This document shows, one piece after another, positions 10,347 through 22,299 of a stretch of DNA of 64,000 bases. The notes below the pieces were generated by a model. It was not told where the DNA came from. It saw nothing but the letters and a program-made list of their open reading frames with translations, and ran no database searches. How positions within the stretch are numbered: the stretch's first letter is position 1; each line of letters begins with the position of its first letter. Position numbers and translations under genes: made by a program. Source of the stretch: Neocallimastix lanati (nom. inval.) (lineage: Eukaryota > Neocallimastigomycota > Neocallimastigomycetes > Neocallimastigales > Neocallimastigaceae); the NCBI GenBank assembly GCA_016946835.1, contig JACVTC010000038.1, positions 1,150,001 to 1,214,000 on the forward strand, written 5' to 3'.

Positions 10347-11969
10347 ACTATGATTTTAGTTGAAATAAATTTCATCTGAATTTTTGAAATGGAGTATGGG
10401 AAAAGAATAATCATAAATATATTTAGTACCATATTATTTACCATTAATCATATCTAGTAATAATTAATATATTTAATAAAATATATATATATAAATATTT
10501 TTTTTTTTTTTCTTATGTTAACTTAAAAACTATTGATTATTAATTTTATTTTTATTATTTATTATTAATTTATTAATATTTATTTATTAATTTATTTATT
10601 AATTTATATATTAATTAATTTATTAATATATTATTTATTATTAAATTAATTAATTATTTATTTTAAAATAATAAAAAAATTTAGAATACATTTTATTATA
10701 TCTTGTTATGTACATTACACATATACATTGATCAATTTTCATTTCTATTTTATTTTCATTTAAGATCAATAAAATATATATAAATTGTGATTAAAAAAAA
10801 AAAAAATTTATTTAAAATTGAAATTGAAATTTTAATTTTTGAACATTTTAAACTTTTATTTTTTTTTTAATTTCGTTTTTACGATTTTTTGTTAAAAAAA
10901 AAAAAAAAAAAAAAAAGAATAAAGTAAGAAAAACAAGCAAACCTATACCATTTATTTTATTTTATATTATTTTTATTTTTATTTTTTTAAATTATATAAT
11001 ATATAAAAATATCTTTTTTTTTTTTTTTACTTAAATATAAATATTATTTTAATGGGGATATTTAATCTTTTTTTTAAGAAAAATACATTAAATATATAAA
11101 TTATTTTAGTAGTGATAATTAATCTTTTTTATTTTAAGAAAAATACTTTAATTCAATTCCAGATTTTATATATCTATAATAATAATAATAATAGTAATAA
11201 TGAGAGAATGTACTAGTAATAATAATAATAACAATAATAATGAAAGAATGTATTAGTAATAATACTATTATTATTCTATAGTATTAAAAGTATAGAAAAA
11301 GAAACAAATATTAATAAATCAAGTTTATAATTCTATTACAATAAATGATATATAAATATAATTTGATAATATTTGAAATAGAATTAATCTTTTTATTTAT
11401 TTATTTATTTATTTATTAAAAATCAATATTTAATACTAATAGGAATAATTTGAAAAACGTTATAACAAGATGTTATTAAATTGAATATAAAAAATAGTAT
11501 TAAAAAGGAGGAATAATGAAATTATATAAAATAATATATACATTTTTTTTTTTTTTTTTAATTATGCCAACTCTAATATAGTAATAGTGACTCCAATAAT
11601 TTAGATTTTCAATTACATTTTAAAATAAATAAAATTATAATTAGTATTACGATGATAATAATAATAAGAAGAAGAAAAAGAAAAAGAAGATTATTTCAAT
11701 ATTAAATTAATAGTAATAATAACAAATGTTATATATATGATGATTTTAAAAAAAAAGGATATTTATATATATATTAGTTAATAAAATATATAAAACGAAA
11801 TATTTTTTTTTTTTTTTTTTTTTTTTTTATTATATAATTATTAAATATATTTATTTAAAAATAATTATTAATATTATATAAATTATATAATCATTATATA
11901 TTTATATCTGCTTATCTTTATATTTATTATTTATTTATTAATGTCTTAAGTTAATACAGTAAAATTAAA
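10347..11969. other. AT-rich intergenic stretch
   Basis: No gene is recognised. There are several A or T tracts of 20 bases or more, short AAT runs with interspersed GAGAATGTA-like words near 11180-11260, and no open frame with sensible composition. Confidence 0.5.
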
Positions 11970-12458
11970 ATGTTGATTAGAACAGCTACTATTGAAGATT
12001 TAGATGCCGTGGCTGCTGTTGAAGCTGAATGTTTCCCACCAGCAGAAGCTGCTACTAAGGAAGCTTTCGAAAAACGTTTAATCCATTATGGTAATCATTT
12101 TTGGTTAATGTTTAATGATGAGGGTAAATTAATTTCCTTTGTGGATGGATTTGTTACCGATGAACCTGATTTAACTGATGAAATGTATGAAAAAGCAGAA
12201 ATGCATAATGAGCAAGGTAAATGGCAAATGCTTTTCGGTGTTAATACCATACCTGCCTATCGTAGAAAGGGTTATGCTGGGGAATTAATTAAAAGAGCCA
12301 TTCAAGATGCTAAGGATCAAGGAAGAGTTGGACTTGTTTTAACTTGTAAAGATAAATTAGTTCCATATTATGCTAAATTTGGTTTTAAGAATGAAGGAAA
12401 AAGTGATAAATCACAGCATGGTGGAGTTGAATGGAATCAAATGAGAATTACATTTTAA
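11970..12458 (+). CDS. GNAT-family N-acetyltransferase, bacterial type
   Basis: A 162-residue enzyme expected to move an acetyl group from acetyl-CoA to an amine; the substrate is not known. The acetyl-CoA-binding motif A is clear: RRKGYAG at 98-104, after the VNTIPAY strand. The N-terminal CFPPAEAA segment (21-28) and the HGGVEW end resemble bacterial GNAT proteins related to arylalkylamine acetyltransferases. The gene has no intron, no signal peptide and no close neighbour. Its base composition is less A/T-rich than the flanks, as for any coding region here. Likely cytosolic. Gene transfer from gut bacteria is plausible but is inference. The start is the first ATG; the length fits a single GNAT domain. 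Confidence 0.88.
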   Translation: MLIRTATIEDLDAVAAVEAECFPPAEAATKEAFEKRLIHYGNHFWLMFNDEGKLISFVDGFVTDEPDLTDEMYEKAEMHNEQGKWQMLFGVNTIPAYRRKGYAGELIKRAIQDAKDQGRVGLVLTCKDKLVPYYAKFGFKNEGKSDKSQHGGVEWNQMRITF

Positions 12459-12462
12459 ATTT

Positions 12463-12502
<40 letters not shown>

Positions 12503-12577
12503 TTTAATAATAATAATAATAATAATAATAAATTATAATAATAATAATAAATGATAATAATAAATTATAATGATATA

Positions 12578-12608
<31 letters not shown>

Positions 12609-13659
12609 ATTTAATATATGTATATAAACCCGAAAAAAAAAATATATATATATATATGTTTATATATATATATTAGAATAACTAATACCTAATATTAATA
12701 ATTAAATAATATTTCAATGAAAAAAAAAGAAAATTTTTTTTTTATTTTATTTTTTAATTATTAATTTTTATGGTTGATAAAATTACTATGAATACTAAAT
12801 AAAGTAAAATTTATCGCAATTTCAATTTAGTATTTGTTGAAATTTTTTTTTTTTTTTTAATTATAATAATAAAATAAAAAAATAAAATAAAATAAAATAA
12901 AAATAAAAATTAAAAAAAAAAAAAAATAAAAAAGTTAATACATATAATAACAATTTAAAATAGTGAGTTTTTTTTGAATTTATTCTTTTCTTTTTATTAA
13001 TTGAATTTTTTTTAATATGTTATAATATTTAATAATTATTCAATTTATAAAAATAAATGAATAAAAAAAAATAATAGAAAAAAAAAAAAAAAATAAACGG
13101 TAAACTTGCTTAACATTGTCAACATTTAGATGAATTTGACAATTTAAAATAAATGATGAATTTTTTTTTTTATTTATTTATTTTATATATATTTGAAAAG
13201 TGAAAATATAATAAAAAAAAAGTTAATAAATAAATATATAAATATTTATTATTTATTTTATTAATACATAAATAATATAAATAAATTAATAACTATTAAT
13301 CAATTAATAATAAATAATAAATTATTTAAAGTTTTAATTAATAATCAATCCATTATCAATAATAATCAATAATTTATAAATTTTAATTTATTTATATTTT
13401 TTTTTTTAATTTTTTTTAATATTTATTATTTATTATTATATTTTTGTTTTTAAGGTTAAATAATTTGATATAGTTTCATGCATCAATAGAAGTACTTTTT
13501 TTTTTAATTTTACTTTTTTTTTATTGGAAAAAATTAATTTTTTTGTAAAAATCTATTTTAATCAATTCCAGAAAAAAATAAATAAATAAATAAATAAATT
13601 AATAACTATAATAAGAAGCTATAATTATAATTATGATTGATTTGATTTAAATTAGTTCA
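12459..13659. other. AT-rich intergenic stretch
   Basis: The 3' flank of the GNAT gene begins with a ~27-base T tract. The rest is A/T homopolymers and AAT runs; no gene is seen. Confidence 0.5.
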
Positions 13660-14067
13660 TCTTTTTCTTTTTATTATTTATTTGTTTATTGAAAATTATT
13701 TAAAGTAATATTCATTTATTCCTTTTGTTATTGATTCATTTTATTCATTTTTTTCCCATTTGTTCGTTATGTTATTAATTCATCGTATTTGTCATGCTTT
13801 TCATTTGTTTGTTTTGTTCCTGTTTCATTTTAATTTATCAAATACATTTGTACAATTTATTGTTGATTCATATCATTCATTATTTTTATTTAATAATAAT
13901 ATTATTATAATTATTTTTTTTTTCATTATTTTTTTCTTTTTAATTTTTTTTTTATTTCTTTATAAATATTACTTGCTTGAATTTATTTATCTTTTATCCT
14001 AATGGATAATGTTTTTTTTTTTTTTTTTTTTTCATCTCATTTTCTTTAATTTTTTTTTCTATCAACT

Positions 14068-14106
14068 CTTGTATATATAATAAAAATAGTTTATTATATA
14101 TACAAG
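14068..14106. repeat. Perfect hairpin conserved between blocks A and B
   Basis: CTTGTATATATAATAAA, a five-base loop AATAG, and its exact complement. Nearly the same hairpin lies at 26125-26165 in block B. The loop sequence is the same in both. It lies in the distal flank about 1.7 kb beyond the stop of PL4 gene 1. Confidence 0.7.
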
Positions 14107-14140
14107 TGTTAAAGATGATGAAATTAGTTTATTATAATAT

Positions 14141-14141
<1 letters not shown>

Positions 14142-14179
<38 letters not shown>

Positions 14180-14248
14180 TGAATAATAATAATATGAATA
14201 ATAATAATATGAATACTGAAGATTTAATTATGCTTTTACTATTTAGTA

Positions 14249-14326
<78 letters not shown>
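14142..14326. repeat. Opposed AAT and ATT microsatellites
   Basis: An AAT run (about 14142-14217, with GAATAATAATAT variants) followed by an ATT run (14248-14326). The two could pair as a long hairpin. No coding function. Confidence 0.7.
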
Positions 14327-14327
<1 letters not shown>

Positions 14328-14810
14328 AATTTGAAAGAAAAACATTTCCATTACTTTACTTATTTATTAATGTAACTATTATAATATTAATTATATAATA
14401 AATAAATAAAATTCATTATAAATATATTTAAATAAAATATCTATAAATATATAAAAGTAAATTAAATAAAATAAAATTATTGTTAGAAATATTATTATAA
14501 TAATATAATTAAAACATATTGTAAAATTTAAAGTTAATCATATTATATAATATTATGACATGAGTTATAATAATTTCTATGAAAAAAATTTTTTTTTTTT
14601 TAATAAAATGAAATAAAGAAATAATCTTTGTAAAAAGGATATTAAATTTTTCATTGAATCAAGAGAAATATTATAATAAAAAAAAAAAAATAATAAAAAA
14701 ATTTCCATAGTCTTTTGTGTGAAGAACAACAATTACTATTTGTGCTAGATAATTTCAAAGTTCTTTCTTTTTTTTTTTTCTTTTCTCTGTTAAGTTTGAC
14801 GTTGACTCTC

Positions 14811-14850
14811 CATTCCTCAAGCTAAGAGAGTACTATTAGTTTGAGGAATG
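14811..14850. repeat. Quasi-palindrome made by a local inverted copy
   Basis: The left arm CATTCCTCAAGCTAA pairs with TTAGTTTGAGGAATG across a ten-base loop, with one G-T pair. Blocks B (26831-26855) and C lack the left arm, so it appears to be a newly inserted inverted copy of the right arm. Confidence 0.75.
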
Positions 14851-15375
14851 ATTTTTCGCTATACCAATCAAAAATAAAACTTAAAGTTTATAAAGAATAA
14901 ATCTTTAAAAAATAATTTTTTTTTTTTGTTTATATTAATATTATTTTTTTCATGAATTAACCACTATTTTTCTCTATTAAATATTTACAAAATGAAATAA
15001 ACCCATATAATTTTTTTTTAAATTGTTCATATTTATATAATTTATATATATATATATATATATAACATTTTAAAATATTAATTATAAAAAATTTTTTTAT
15101 TTCTTGTTAATTGTTAGTTTTATTTAAATTTAAAGTTTATATATATATATATATTTTATTTTATTTATTTATATTATTTGGAAAAATGACATATTAACAA
15201 ATTTTTAAAGAAATTTGAAATAAGTTATTTTACCAAATTAATTTGATTTTCTTCAATAACTATCTAATTTAAGAAATTTATCGTTAATTTTTTTCTTTTT
15301 TTTTTATTTATTTATTTATTAATTAATTAAAGTGAAATTCATTTTTCATTTAATTAATGTAATAAATAATTTTTT

Positions 15376-15415
<40 letters not shown>

Positions 15416-15786
15416 GCTATATATATTTTTATATATAAATTTTAATAAAATTATTTACTATTGAATATTCAATATATATATATATATATATAATATTGTT
15501 ATGCTTATATGTTTACATATATTTTATTTTAATATTATATTAATATATATATACTAATAATTTTTAATCATTAATATATATATAATAATTTTATTTTTTT
15601 AGAAAAAAATTTTATTTACTAATTCTATTTTATTAGATATTAGATAATTTACATATATTTTATTTTAATACTATATTAATATAAATATATACTAATAATT
15701 TTTAATCATTAATATATATATAATAATTTTATTTTTTTAGAAAAAAATTTTATTTACTAATTCTATTTTTTTAGATATTAGATAAT

Positions 15787-18016
15787 TTAAAGTCCAGGAG
15801 TTTCAAGACGAATATGATCGTACATAATACCATCAAATTGATAATTATTAGTGTATCCTCCTGTCTTTCGGGCATGTAAAGTAATCTTATTTTCTCCAAT
15901 TTTGAAATCATTCGGTCCAAATTTAAATTCTAATTCACGATAGAATCCTCGAATACCATCACGACGAACACAGGCATCATCTTTAAAGTTGGAAACTTCG
16001 GCTGAATTCTTTCCTCCATTGATAGAGACGGAAAGTGCAGTAGAAGAATTAGCTGCAACTGAAACTCGTAATACTGATGTACCTGTGGGTTTCTTTCTCA
16101 AATTGAAGTAAATATTCCATGGAATTGATTGATATTTGCCATCTCTTCCTGGAACTGAAACATGACAATAATTCCAATCTCTAGCATAATTAGATTTTCC
16201 AATATAGTAATTAACACCATTTGGGAATTCTTTTGGGAATTTGTATGGAAGTCCCCATTGATTGAAATGATCTCCATGTTTGAATTCCTTGGCGGTACGA
16301 TCTGGAATTCCAATTTCCCATGCAATTGGTCCAACTCTCTTTTCTGTGAAAACAATTTCTCCAAGATTCGTAGTTCTACCAGCTGTGACCGTAATGCTTT
16401 TATTCAATATAAATTCACCAACCACTCCTTTAGACCATGCACGTAATTGATATGTACCTGGAATAACATTGCTTATAGAAAAATTTGGACTAACACCTGA
16501 AATACTATGAGTCCAAAAAGAATAATGACGCCATTGCTGATTAGGAATGGATTCTCTATTAGATTCTGGTTGTACCAATGTAACTACAGCATCTTCTAAT
16601 CTGAAAGCGGAATTATTTAATGGATTCTTAATGGTCAATTTACCTGTAACACTTCCACGTTGTTTAACATATCCTGGTTGAGAAACGAATGAATATGGCC
16701 ATTTTGCTTTTTCAACTTTAGCCACTGCTTTAGCATCTCTCCATGAAGCTTGAGGAGAACCTGCCTTATTCAAATAAATTAAATATGGACCATAAACTTT
16801 TGACCAATTTTCACCTCTCTTTGGATATTCATCTCCTGCACCATAATGAGAACCTGCCATATACATAATTTGTAAAGAATCATTTTCACCTTGATGACAA
16901 GCGAGATCACGATTATAAGCACCTCCATTTTTCCATTCCATTGATGGAGTTACAAACCAACAACCTAAACCATTTTTGGTGGCAAAACCATGAACATCAT
17001 GTTTTAATGCATCAATTGACTAATCATATTTGTGGATGACTTCTCCTGTTTTCACTTTACAAGCTTCTTTTGGACCCATCACTTGACAATTCTTTTGTTG
17101 TTCAGCGGTTGGTAAATAACGACCAACATCATCTTCAACTTGTAACCAACTGAATGGATTACTTTTTAATCTTAAAATTAAACGAATTTCACTGAATTGA
17201 GTATCAGGATAATTAGGCTTATGATCAAGTTTTAAAGAAAAATAGACACCCTTTGTATCATTAAGCGTAGTATTTCTAACTTCCCTATATATATATATAT
17301 ATATATATTTAATTATTATTATAATTAGTTATTATTTTTAAAAAATAATTTATAATTTTGATTTATAATTTTAAAAATATCTGTATTTAATATTAATTAG
17401 ATTTAATATATATTTTATAATTTTTTTTTTAAAATAAACTTACCAATCCATATTTAAAACATTATCAGTGAAAGCAATTTCAACATGATCATTTGTATTC
17501 TTAATTATAGTACTTCTTTTTGCATGAACTTTTAATATATTTTAATAAAAAAAATATTAATAAAAATTAATATATTAATGATAAAAATTTTAAATAATTT
17601 TCCATATAAATAAAAAATCGACAAAAAAACAATTTTCTTTTTTATAAAATCAATATTTACAGCCAGCTTTTGAACCATTAGCATCAATATAAGATCTATT
17701 TAAAAATTCTTGATTGTCACCAGCAATCTTTAATGAAGTAATATAACCATCTTTCTTAGAAATAACAACTGTAGCATAGCTATTTATTATAGTTAATAAT
17801 AAAAAATGATATTTATTAATATAATTTTTAAATAGACTTTTTTCTTTATATTTTAAAAAAATATATAATTAAAAAAATTTGTTTCTAATATAATTAGAGT
17901 TAATTATATATTTACTTATTTTTTAAAGTGTATGAATTATTGTTTTGTGTCAAACTGACAGCAGAAACAATAGAAGCTAAGATGGCTACTAATAAACTAA
18001 TAAATATAACTTTCAT
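15787..18016 (-). pseudogene. PL4 rhamnogalacturonan lyase, copy 1, with TAG at codon 190
   Basis: Four exons on the minus strand: 18016-17916, 17779-17661, 17528-17444 and 17284-15787, joined by introns of 136, 132 and 159 bases with GTAAAT or GTAAGT donors and AG acceptors. The joined frame codes for 600 residues with a signal peptide (about 1-19), a lyase domain with an SHYGAG motif near 247-252, a fibronectin-III-like domain (about 306-415) and a C-terminal carbohydrate-binding-like domain (about 418-600). Such PL4 enzymes cleave the rhamnogalacturonan-I backbone of pectin by beta-elimination. Codon 190, TGG in the intact copies, is TAG at 17022-17020. The same stop occurs in copy 2, its inverted partner. 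Apart from this the frame is open. A TATA-like word (18109-18116) sits about 95 bases before the ATG. It is a pseudogene unless the stop is read through. Confidence 0.88.
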
Positions 18017-18310
18017 TTTTTTTTATTAATAATAGTAAATTAATATAATACAAATATTTATATATATTAATATTTATGAATCTTTGAAATCAAAATGAAA
18101 AATGCAGTTATTTATACCTTTTTTTTTAATTATAAAAGCACTTTATATATAAATAATTTTTCATTTTTATTAATAATATAAATTATTACTTTAAAAAATA
18201 AATAAAATTTATATAAAATATAATATATTATAATCTATACTTTACTAGTCATAAATAGGTATTTTATAATAATTAATTTTAATAATTAAAATTTATGAAA
18301 TCTTTTTATG

Positions 18311-18352
18311 ATAGTGTGCGGTGTGTATTAAATATACTTGTTATGTCATATT
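18311..18352 (-). promoter_or_regulatory. Conserved upstream element of PL4 copy 1
   Basis: A G/C-containing island (TGCGGTGTGT, then TATTAAATATAC and TTATGTCATATT) within nearly pure A/T DNA, about 300 bases before the ATG. Versions occur upstream of copies 2, 3 (twice) and 5. A regulatory role is inferred from conservation. Confidence 0.5.
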
Positions 18353-19446
18353 TTGTTTTTATGTCTTTAATATTGTTATAAAATTAATGAAAAGAAATTT
18401 TATTTTTATTTTATTTAATAATATAAATTAATCTTTCTCAATTTTTTTTTTTATTCAATTTCAATTTATTAATATAAAAATAAAATAAGAGAAATTTTAT
18501 TAAAAAAAATAAATAAGATATTTTTATTCGTCATTATTTAAATTTTTTTTTACTGGAAAATATATATATTAAATCAAAAACTTTTAAATTTTATAATTTA
18601 ACAAAAACCATTTATTTACAGGAAAATAATTTTTATTAAATTATTAATATGTATTTAAATATGTCTTACAAATATGATTTAATTAAAATACGAATTATTT
18701 GTTTAAAAATCATATATAACTAAAAATAAACTTGAAAATAAAACTACTTTATATCTTTTTTTTTTAATATTAAAAATAAGATCTTTAAAAATATTTAGTT
18801 TAAATAATTAAATTTAATAAAAAAATAACTTTAAATTTTTTTTTAAAATATATCAAATAAGTTAGTTTTAAATATTAAATTTTAATTATTAAATTTTTTA
18901 AAATTTTTTTATGATTTTACGGTTCATATTAAATTGGAATATTTTTTATTGGTTTATATATTGAAATTATAAAAAAAAAAAAAAAAAAAAAGAAATAATA
19001 ATAAAATTTTACTATGAAATAAATAAATAATTAATATTTATTTAGTATTTAATTATTTGTATATTTATTTTTCAAGTTTATTTTTAGTTATATATATGAT
19101 TTTGAAACAAATAATTCTTATTTTAATTAAATCATATTTGTAAGACTTATTTTAATATAAATTAATAATTTAATAAAAATTATTTTCCTGTAAATAAATG
19201 GTTTTTGTTAAATTATAAAATTTGAAAGTTTTTGATTTAATATATATATTTTCCGGTAAAAAAAATTTTAAATAATGACGAATAAAAATATCTTATTTAT
19301 TTTTTTTAATAAAATTTCTCTTATTTTATTTTTATATTAATAAATTGAATAAAAAAAAAAATTGAGAAAGATTTATATTATTAAATAAAATAAAAATAAA
19401 ATTCCTTTTCATTAATTTTATAAAAATATTAAAGACATAAAAACAA

Positions 19447-19489
19447 AATATGACATAACATGTATATTTATTACACACCGCACACTATC
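19447..19489 (+). promoter_or_regulatory. Conserved upstream element of PL4 copy 2
   Basis: Read on the minus strand this gives TGCGGTGTGTAATAAATATA followed by CATGTTATGTCATATT. It lies about 350 bases before the ATG, in the same relative orientation as for copies 1, 3 and 5. Confidence 0.5.
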
Positions 19490-19840
19490 GCAAAAAGATT
19501 TCATAAATTTTAATTATTAAAATTAATTATTATAAAATATCTATTTATGACTAGTTAAGTATAGATTATAATATATAAAAAAAAATAAATAAAATTTAAT
19601 TAAATAAAATATAATTAAATTTTATTTATTTTTTAAAGTAATAACTTATATTATTAATAAAAATAAAAAAATATATATATATGTATATATATTTATAAAA
19701 AAAAGTAAGTTCAATAATAATTAAAAAAAAAAAAAAAAGTATAAATTACTGCATTTTTCATTTTGATTTCAAAGATTCATAAATATTAATATATATAAAT
19801 ATTTGTATTATATTAATTTACTATTATTAATAAAAAAAAA

Positions 19841-22069
19841 ATGAAAGTTTTATTTATTAGTTTATTAGTAACTATCTTAGCTTCTATTGTTTCTGCTGTC
19901 AGTTTGACGCAAAACAATAATTCATACACTTTAAAAAATAAGTAAATATATAATTAACTCTAATTATATTAGAAACAAATTTTTTTAATTATATATTTTT
20001 TTAAAATATAAAGAAAAAAGTCTATTTAAAAATTATATTAATAAATATCATTTTTTATTATTAACTATAATAAATAGCTATGCTACAGTTGTTATTTCTA
20101 AGAAAGATGGTTATATTACTTCATTAAAGATTGCTGGTGACAATCAAGAATTTTTAAATAGATCTTATATTGATGCTAATGGTTCAAAAGCTGGCTGTAA
20201 ATATTGATTTTATAGAAAAGAAAATTGTTTTTTTGTCGATTTTTTATTTATATGGAAAATTATTTAAAGTTTTTATCATTAATATATTAATTTTTATTAA
20301 TATTTTTTTTATTAAAATATATTAAAAGTTCATGCAAAAAGAAGTACAATAATTAAGAATACAAATGATCATGTTGAAATTGCTTTCACTGATAATGTAT
20401 TAAATATGGATTGGTAAGTTTATTTTAAAAAAAAATTATATAATATATATAAAGTCTAATTAATATTATATACAGATGTTTTTAAAATTATAAATCAAAA
20501 TTATAAATTATTTTTTAAAAATAATAATTAATTATAATAATAATTAAATATATATATATATATATATATAGGGAAGTTAGATATACTATGCTTAATGATA
20601 CAAAGGGTGTCTATTTTTCTTTAAAACTTGATCATAAGCCTAATTATCCTGATACTCAATTCAGTGAAATTCGTTTAATTTTAAGATTAAAAAGTAATCC
20701 ATTCAGTTGGTTACAAGTTGAAGATGATGTTGGTCGTTATTTACCAACCGCTGAACAACAAAAGAATTGTCAAGTGATGGGTCCAAAAGAAGCTTGTAAA
20801 GTGAAAACAGGAGAAGTCATCCACAAATATGATTAGTCCATTGATGCATTAAAACATGATGTTCATGGTTTTGCCACCAAAAATGGTTTAGGTTGTTGGT
20901 TTGTAACTCCATCAATGGAATGGAAAAATGGAGGTGCTTATAATCGTGATCTTGCTTGTCATCAAGGTGAAAATGATTCTTTACAAATTATGTATATGGC
21001 AGGTTCTCATTATGGTGCAGGAGATGAATATCCAAAGAGAGGTGAAAATTGGTCCAAAGTTTATGGTCCATATTTAATTTATTTGAATAAGGCAGGTTCT
21101 CCTCAAGCTTCATGGAGAGATGCTAAAGCAGTAGCTAAAGTTGAAAAAGCAAAATGGCCATATTCATTCGTTTCTCAACCAGGATATGTTAAACAACGTG
21201 GAAGTGTTACAGGTAAATTGACCATTAAGAATCCATTAAATAATTCCGCTTTCAGATTAGAAGATGCTGTGGTAACATTAGTTCAACCAGAATCTAACAG
21301 AGAATCCATTCCTAATCAGCAATGGCGTCATTATTCTTTCTGGACTCATAGTATTTCAGGTGTTAGTCCAAATTTCTCTATTAACAATGTTATTCCAGGT
21401 ACATATCAATTACGTGCATGGTCTAAAGGAGTGGTTGGTGAATTTATATTGAATAAAAGCATTACGGTCACAGCTGGTAGAACTACGAATCTTGGAGAAA
21501 TTGTTTTCACAGAAAAGAGAGTTGGACCAATTGCATGGGAAATTGGAATTCCAGATCGTACCGCCAAGGAATTCAAACATGGAGATCATTTCAATCAATG
21601 GGGACTTCCATATAAATTCCCAAAAGAATTCCCAAATGGTGTTAATTACTATATTGGAAAATCTAATTATTCCAGAGATTGGAATTATTGTCATGTTTCG
21701 GTTCCAGGAAGAGATGGCAAATATCAATCAATTCCATGGAATATTTACTTCAATTTGAGAAAGAAACCCACAGGTACATCAGTATTACGAGTTTCAGTTG
21801 CAGCTAATTCTTCTACTGCACTTTCCGTTTCTATCAATGGAGGAAAGAATTCAACCGAAGTTGCCAACTTTAAAGATGATGCCTGTGTTCGTCGTGATGG
21901 TATTCGAGGATTCTATCGTGAATTAGAATTTAAATTTGGACCGAATGATTTCAAAGTTGGAGAAAATAAGATTACATTACATGCCCGAAAGACAGGAGGA
22001 TATACTAATAATTATCAATTTGATGGTATTATGTATGATCATATTCGTCTTGAAACTCCTGGACTTTAA
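19841..22069 (+). pseudogene. PL4 rhamnogalacturonan lyase, copy 2, with TAG at codon 190
   Basis: Exons 19841-19941, 20078-20196, 20329-20413 and 20572-22069 (101, 119, 85 and 1498 bases). The joined frame has the PL4 domain order given for copy 1, 600 residues long. Codon 190 is TAG at 20834-20836, as in copy 1; the next codon differs (TCC here, TCA there), so the two copies have since diverged. The signal peptide, intron 1, upstream DNA, the KPN near residue 125 and KSIT near 397-400 match copy 1. The 3' part (STEVAN near 528-533, KVG near 563-565) and the downstream flank match the right-hand type of copy 6. The gene is thus a mosaic with a switch between about residues 400 and 530. A TATA-like word lies at 19740-19747, about 100 bases before the ATG. 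Copy 6 shows the intact form. Confidence 0.88.
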
Positions 22070-22299
22070 ATTATCAAATCTTTTTTAATCGTTGAACTAA
22101 ATAAATGTGAAAAATTCTTTTTATAAATTTATTTTTTTTTAAAGAATTTTCATTATAATTTGTATATATTTTTTGATAATTCAAAGTATATATAAAAGTA
22201 AATGTACTTTTTAAAACAAATATTAGTGTATAAAAGCTATTCGAATTAAATGTAAAAATTAAAAAAAAAAATATTATAAATATATATTAAAAAAATTAT

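Larger units (their letters stand above)
15787..18750 (-). repeat. Left arm of a ~6.3 kb palindrome
   Basis: Gene 1 with about 730 bases of its upstream DNA matches, inverted, gene 2 and its upstream DNA (about 19065-22069). Exon lengths are identical and introns 1 and 2 have equal lengths in the two arms. The unique centre is about 315 bases. Confidence 0.85.
19065..22069 (+). repeat. Right arm of the ~6.3 kb palindrome
   Basis: Inverted match of 15787-18750. Similarity falls off past the stop codon: the downstream flank of gene 2 is unlike that of gene 1 and like that of gene 6. Confidence 0.85.

Noticed and set aside
13760-14351. Small frames of Phe/Leu/Ile or poly-Asn
   Set aside because: Translations of T-rich DNA and AAT repeats.
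16098-16446. 88- and 94-residue frames recurring in every PL4 copy
   Set aside because: They lie in other frames of exon 4 and recur because the gene recurs; composition is not protein-like.
17020-20836. Recoding of TAG as an amino acid in PL4 copies 1 and 2
   Set aside because: The window's other genes end in TAA and nothing suggests suppressor use; shared inheritance of a nonsense mutation explains it.
15787-22069. Palindrome as an assembly artefact
   Set aside because: The arms differ at many positions, and the downstream flanks are of different types, so it is not a mirrored contig; long reads should still confirm it.
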